Source: Chromera velia (taxonomy: Eukaryota; Sar; Chromeraceae). Taken from it: DNA of 64,000 bases. The stretch spans positions 24,169-88,168 of the forward strand of contig JAHBMJ010003656.1 in assembly GCA_018398765.1 (NCBI GenBank), given 5' to 3'. The notes below the pieces were generated by a model, which made no database searches, was not told the DNA's origin, and worked only from the letters and a program-made list of their open reading frames with translations. Positions 58,663 through 64,000 of this stretch are shown here, piece by piece (the stretch's first letter is position 1; every line of letters begins with the position of its first letter). The position numbers and the translations under genes are program-made.

Positions 58663-59529
58663 CTCTCTTATCATATCATTTTCTTTCTATAGGTTTTTTT
58701 ACTGTTTTAGTCAGGGGGGCTCGGGTTTCAGGTCTGAGGTTACTTCGGACAACAAGTTTACTAGCTCTTAAAACAAGTGAAGGTGGGGTAATGGGTGGAA
58801 GGGGGGCTTTGGACAGAGGAGGTGCATCTTCTTTTGTTCTTGTCCCTCCATAGGTTCCGAACAAATGGTACCGTCGGGCGTCCTGCTCTTGTGGGGGAGA
58901 AGACTAGTGGAGGGGTAGTCTGTTGTGTGTTATATGCAGGTTTTGTCTTTTCTGGGGAGTGGGGCACCTCCGTCCAGTGTGTATGCTTAAGACTAAAGCG
59001 AAGGGGCTGCTCAGTCTTGCAAGCCTTCAAATGCTCCATGGAACCTAGGTTGTGTAACGAATTTCTGCATGACATGCCAGGTTGGCCAGAGCCTAAGAAG
59101 TGGCTCACCGGCTTTAACCTAACTCATTCATTCAGTAGACTGTGACGTAGTTCAATCAACTTCAATGACAGTTGGACAAACCGTGGTATCATAATCCTAT
59201 AATCCCAAGAAACTTTGTTTATATGTATGTATATCAATAAAAAACACTAGAAAAAAGTTTAAAAAACAATCATATGATCGATGATTTTAGTATATTTTTA
59301 CTATTTTTAACAAATTAATAACAATATATTAATTATTTTATTGTTGTAGGCAGCCTAGACTACCATGGACCGTGGGATCAACCCAGAACTAGACCTGGAA
59401 CAGCCTAGGGAACAACCGAGTCAATGCTATATTATACTACCATAGCCCTACTTTTTGTCGAAGTTTAATCGGAAGTTACTGCCGAACGCTTGGCATTGGG
59501 GCAGGAGACCAATCATCCAGACATTAACC

Positions 59530-59759
59530 TAGGCGCCGGCTAGAGAAAAAAAAAAAAAGATCTCCCTAGATCGTCTACTTTTTTTTTTTCCCAGTCAAAC
59601 AACTGTTGCCAGTGTTCAACTGTTGCACAAGTATTATTTCTGTGTTGCACAACTGTAATTAAGTGTTGTTCAGGGTTAAAAAATAGAAAAGAACAAAAAA
59701 AAAAAATTAAGATCTCCCGAGATCGTCTACTTTTTTTTTTTTTCTCTAGCCGGCGCCTA
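59530..59759. mobile_element. MITE (non-autonomous DNA transposon) with perfect 10-bp target duplication
   Basis: 230 bases. Terminal inverted repeats TAGGCGCCGGCTAGAGAAAA and TTTTCTCTAGCCGGCGCCTA, extending through A/T runs, are flanked by the identical direct repeat GACATTAACC at 59520-59529 and 59760-59769. Inside each end is a direct copy of A-run, GATCTCCC-(T/G)AGATCGTCTAC, T-run, which can fold into a hairpin. There is no coding capacity. A 9-11 bp duplication is commonest in Mutator-like elements, so that is the tentative superfamily. The perfect flanks suggest recent insertion. Confidence 0.9.
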
Positions 59760-59948
59760 GACATTAACCCTATCCTATCCTATCTAGTATCCTATCCTAA
59801 CCGGCCTAGGTTAATAATCTATAACATACTTGCGATAACTTAGGTCTTATGCTAAGTCTTATGTGAAATACGTTCAATACGATGAAAATTTAAGCTAAGT
59901 CGAGCTTGGTCCTTACTATAATGAATCTTTAGAGTACCACGGACCTTA

Positions 59949-61670
59949 CTAGGACTCCGGGAGTCGAGTCGCGATCTTGAAGGCCAAGATAGGCCAATAC
60001 ATCTCTGCGAAATTGGGATTCGGGTGGCATCCATCCTCAGAAACAAGCGTGTTGTTGATTATAACAGGACAGCGGTCGTCGCTGCAGAAAAGGTCAAGAA
60101 GGTCGATAGGCACGATGCCCATTTGCTCGGCTGCATGCACAGTGAAGTCTTTCAGCTCACTTCTGTAGGTCGCAACGCTCTGTAGAGCTGTGCAAGTAGC
60201 AACATGCTCCCGGTTTTGACCGATGCAATCCGTTGGGTTTTTTGCGAAACAGAAATTCACCGGTTCGAAAAGAAACACCTGACGCTTTGCTACGCCACGA
60301 TACAAGTCCAGAGCCTTCTCCACCCCTTCAAAATTGTCACCATTGTTTATGTGAAATAGGAAGACATAATCCGGTCGCTCAGACTCGGAGCGGTGACTGA
60401 GGTGTTCCATCACTTTGGACATCTCTCTTTCGGTGTATTCTTGGAACTCGCGAGCCCCCTGATCGTCTATGGCAGCTACCGTTTCCTCCCGGTAACGAGG
60501 GGCCCACCATGGGCCAATCTGAGATGATGCATAGGATTCGACACGAATATGAAGTTTTTGGGAGGCGTAGTGTAAGGCCGGGAGGGCCCATTGTGCTACC
60601 GAGTCGCCCAGATACACGGCAGTGGAAGTCCCGTTTGGGTCCCCGTACAGACAGGGAAAGATGGACAGGTCCGTCCAGCAGGGCCCAAAAAGCCGCTCGT
60701 GCCACGTTTCGCCACTGACAGCGTCCCACGCGCTGTTCTTCCCCGCAACTCTGTCGAGGACTTCGGGGGCAACAGCGAAGTCATGTATGGCATCTCTGCT
60801 GAGAATGCTGAGGTGGGAAACATAATGTTGATGCCACTGCTTCAGCAGGGCTGCACCTGTCGGTGTTCTTCCGAAGGGGAAAAGCGACCAGTCCGTCTCC
60901 ATCGAGTGATTGTTGGAAAACGGTAGCACGTTTGGGTGTAAGTTGGAAACGTTCGAAAATGCGGATCGTTCCAATGGAACGCCTGACGAGGCCGCAACGG
61001 AGTGAGTGTGGTTCCCCCAACCCTTCCACATTGCTACCGTGGCTTCGAGACCACTTTGGGTTTTTTCTCCCTCTCCCCACCTCTGCGGGAAGATAAATCC
61101 CAGCTGGCTCACTGCTACTGACGCCCCAACAAGAAGCACGCCCAGAAGCAACGAGCGACCCCTTTTTTTGAGCACCTCCGAATACCTGACGGGACTCTCG
61201 ACCCATGAGTATGCGATCAACCCAAGACCAACCCCCGCAAGCATGCCGATGAGCTTCATCACAGTCTTTTGCACGCTGTCGAGGCCTGACTGTGCAGACT
61301 GTGTCAGGCTGATCAGCATCACGATGCTTGGCCAGTGCCAAATGTAAAGACTGTAGGAGGCATCGCCTACTGCTGTCAGGAATCTGGCAGCAAGTAACCT
61401 ACCAAGCGACGAAGAAGGGCTGACGCGAAGAAGTACAAGCGTGCCGAGAACAGCAAGGATGACTGCTGCTCCCGGAAACACGGTAAGCTCTGAGAAGAGA
61501 GCTGTAGGGAGCAAAATGCCCATCAACACAGCAACCCAGGACATCACTTGCATGCCCCTGCATGGAAAGAGGTTTGCGAGCGACGGACAGTATTCAGTCA
61601 AAGGCAGGCAAACTTTTTCAAGACAATGCAAGTATCGATGTGCTATGCATACGCACACATACATGCATGT

Positions 61671-61724
<54 letters not shown>

Positions 61725-63671
61725 GCTGGTCCCACCCACAGAGAGATCTGATCGATCTTCCCTCGTCAATGCTACGGGAGGGAGCCAAACGCAACAATCT
61801 GTCGCAGAAGAGAGTCGACGATTATTACTGCATTTTATTTGCTCCTGCATGCATGCAAAGGCCTTGTCTGTCCTTGTTCCCATGCAGTCCCATCACTGAA
61901 GCCTGCCTGACCCGCTGACTGCCGATTGACGATTGGCGACTGACCAGTTGATTGCCTTTTGTCGACCCGCAGACAGAGGCTCCGTGTCGATATCTTCATC
62001 CTCACTGCCAGTCGTGGAGGCTTGATTCACCAGATCAGCGTGCTCACCATCTTCGCTCCCCCCCTGACCCCCCTCCTCTTCTAACCCTTCCTTCAGCTCC
62101 CTCCTCTCCTGCACTCCCTCCGCGACCCCCTCCTCCAGCCCAATGCAGCTTGCCTTTCTGCGACAGAAAAAAGGGGGGGCGGGCGGGTGCATGACTTACT
62201 AAGTTTCCCAAGAAATTGTGAGCGGCCCTGAAAGAAACGACCGACGTGCAAAAGCTGACACGGCAAACAGAGGACGTCTAGCTCGGCCTAGCTTCCAGCT
62301 CTCTCCCTCGATGCGTCTTCACACACACCCACACACCCGGCATACCCGCACACACAGAGAGAAAGAGAGAGAGCAGAGGGGGAGAGTGAGAGTGAGTGAG
62401 TGAGTGCGTGTGCGTGCGTGCGTGTGTGTGAGAGAGAGAGAGAGCGAGAGAGAGACAGAAAAGGGGGGGAGGGAAACAGGGAGGAAGACGGCAGAGAGTA
62501 GAGAGAGGAGGGAGCGCCGAGAGAGAAGTGCTCCGAAATAGGATAAAAAACAAACAAACGGAAGGGGGGAGAAACAAGAATGACACCGACGTGGAGAGGG
62601 AAGAAAGGAAAGAGGGAACAAAGCAAAAAAAAATAATCACAATGAACAGAGATGAGTGCATTCATGCTCGAGGGAAAGGATGTGCACACGGGCACAAGTG
62701 AAGAGGCAGGAAGAAACATCCAAAGATGATGCGCAGAAATCCGACGTAGGCACGCAGTTAGGAAGGGAAGCTATTTGCCATCAATATGCAGAGTCTCCTT
62801 CGTACACAACCATGCATGCGTTTACTTTCATACAGAATTCTTTTTCAGGGAGCGCTTGCGTTTACTTTCATACAGAAGCGCTTGCGTTTACTTTCATATT
62901 CTGTATGAAAGTAAACGCATTTCCCACCAATATGCAGAGACTCCTTCGTACACAACCAAAGCCGACTCACCCAAACACGCGGCCGTTAGCAGCCGGACGG
63001 GCCTCCTTTTCTTCGGTATCTGACAGGAGCGCCAGAAGGCAACCTGACCCCAGTTCCCAGTACCGGGTGTGAAGAGAAAAGAAAGCCAGGCTGCGGCTTC
63101 CCGACTGTATCGAATACGCGGCCGCCCCAAAAGACGCTACGCTCAGCAAGGTAAAACAGGCCACTGCACATCGCCGTGATCCGCTGCTGAGGGTGAGATA
63201 CAGCAAAACTGGGTGGAGGAGATAGAATTGCTCCTCGACCGCCAGTGACCAGAAGTGCAGCAGGGGTGACGGAAGAACGTTGTGGATGATGTTAAAGTAG
63301 TCCAACGATGAGAAATAGAAATGATAGTTTGCCCAGAGCAAGGAGACCGCCATGACATCAGATCGGAGCCGCTCAGCAGCTTCGGATGATAATGTCAGAT
63401 AGGTGATCAGGCAGGTAAATATGAGAACCGCAGTTGCATTTGGCAGCAGCCGACGAATCCTTCGCTCATAAAATGCGACGAGACTGAAACTCCCAGATTC
63501 AACATCTCGCACAATGAGCAATGTCACCAGGTATCCGCTCACAACAAAGAAAACGTCCACTCCAAGAAACCCCCCTTTGAACCACGGGATATCGGAGTGA
63601 AACAACAGCACGAGGAGGACTGCGAGCCCTCGCAGACCCTGGATCTGATTGTTCCACTTCAGGTTGCTCAT
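59949..63671 (-). CDS. Acyltransferase-3 (OafA/OatA-like) membrane protein with C-terminal SGNH domain
   Basis: Three exons, 62971-63671, 61945-62157 and 59949-61557: phases match, 2523 nt, 840 aa. The enzyme class moves acyl, usually acetyl, groups across a membrane onto sugars of surface polymers. The N-terminal part has QGLRGLAVLLVLLFH, GGFLGVDVFFVVSGYL, FYERRIRRLLPNA and HFWSLAVEEQFYLLHPVLL, all acyltransferase-3 marks, and about ten membrane segments, ending with YSLYIWHWPSIV and WVESPVRYSEVL. The C-terminal SGNH part carries VYLGDSVAQW (Ser) and EDGCHPN (Asp-x-x-His). The short middle exon adds an acidic loop not typical of bacterial homologues, which run about 600-680 residues. Start chosen at ATG 63671, just before KWNNQIQGLRG. 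Confidence 0.93.
61672..61722 (+). repeat. (CA)n microsatellite in intron of the acyltransferase gene
   Basis: About 48 bases of CA repeats upstream, on the coding strand, of the last exon. Confidence 0.95.
62770..62958 (+). repeat. Nested duplication and hairpin in intron 1 of the acyltransferase gene
   Basis: The segment AATATGCAGAG(T/A)CTCCTTCGTACACAACCA occurs at both ends. Between them GCGTTTACTTTCATACAGAA is repeated at about 62818 and 62857, and a third copy pairs with its own inverse: TGCGTTTACTTTCATA (62883-62898), loop TTCTG, TATGAAAGTAAACGCA (62904-62919). Confidence 0.9.
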
Positions 63672-64000
63672 GATCCACAGCACCGGCCCACAAAGTGACA
63701 GCCACAGGTTTTCAATCAACTTGATGGACGCTCATGCATGCCAGTTTCAGCCTTCACGAAGCCATGCAGACAAAAACCAGCTGCCTTCTTTTTTGAGAGA
63801 GAAAGCTAGTGTCACGAGAATGATTTCGATCTGGAACATGCATATCATTGCATGCAGGAGCCGCCGCCCCCGCGGCCGCGGCCCGCCCACGCACCCCGCG
63901 CCATCCCCGCGCCCCCATGCATCTGACGCAAGCAAGCTTGCGAACGGCCCGAAAGCAAGAAAAATGAGAACTGCACGATTGACGCACGCCGCGGGGATGG
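63672..64000. repeat. Region upstream of the acyltransferase gene with second TGACGCA repeat copy
   Basis: 63923-63989 matches 39594-39662 nearly base for base, including GCAAGCTTGC and GATTGACGCACGC. A very GC-rich stretch (63865-63920) precedes it. No gene seen. Confidence 0.8.

Noticed and set aside
1-64000. tRNA or rRNA genes
   Set aside because: I saw no convincing cloverleaf or rRNA segment by eye; a tRNAscan or Infernal run would settle it.

Overview
The window looks like nuclear DNA of a complex, intron-rich microbial eukaryote. Introns are GT-AG, long and packed with microsatellites. A ciliary-type CDKL5-like kinase, a calcium-site anoctamin, an organellar ribosomal protein L1, and a signal-peptide enzyme with a diatom-like plastid presequence (ADA|FAVP) are all present. 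A TTTAGGG-type telomere-like tract lies at 27.2 kb. I infer a photosynthetic protist, most likely a chromerid alveolate such as Chromera velia, but a stramenopile or cryptophyte alga cannot be excluded by reading alone. There are two assembly gaps, 5451-6082 and 39704-39801.

Layout. 82-10549 (-): an anoctamin/TMEM16 gene in about 16 exons, apparently continuing in phase into a C-terminal lipocalin/FABP-like barrel. 10.55-16.07 kb: no convincing gene, one orphan ORF, AT-rich decayed repeats, then purine/pyrimidine-rich simple DNA. 16072-25841 (-): a CDKL5-like kinase in 10 exons whose lengths sum to 2042 codons. 26.2-28.9 kb: an AT-rich island with dispersed repeats and GC-rich palindromes. 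28.9-35.4 kb: repeats only, including four or five copies of a local repeat, a segmental duplication and a 44-bp minisatellite. 35424-38955 (-): a RING-like plus RRM-like protein, 4 exons. 39.3-41.3 kb: TGACGCA-bearing repeats and a 33-bp minisatellite. 41365-47285 (-): an old, broken Ty1/copia LTR retrotransposon with 228-bp LTRs and a 5-bp target duplication. 47723-50089 (-): a presequence-bearing 2OG-Fe(II) oxygenase, divergent from 50716-51753 (+), a single-exon type I membrane protein. 54004-56812 (+): ribosomal protein L1 (uL1) of organellar type. 57.3-58.7 kb: a coiled-coil ORF region, possibly a decayed element. 59530-59759: a MITE with perfect ends and a 10-bp target duplication. 59949-63671 (-): a membrane O-acyltransferase fused to an SGNH domain, 3 exons.

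The genes are functionally unrelated and not in operons. The gene models rest on the fact that exon phases agree at every junction I could read and that the spliced lengths are multiples of three. A recurring feature is that intron 5' ends are often tandem GTCA or GTGA microsatellites. Exon ends were read by eye, without transcript data.
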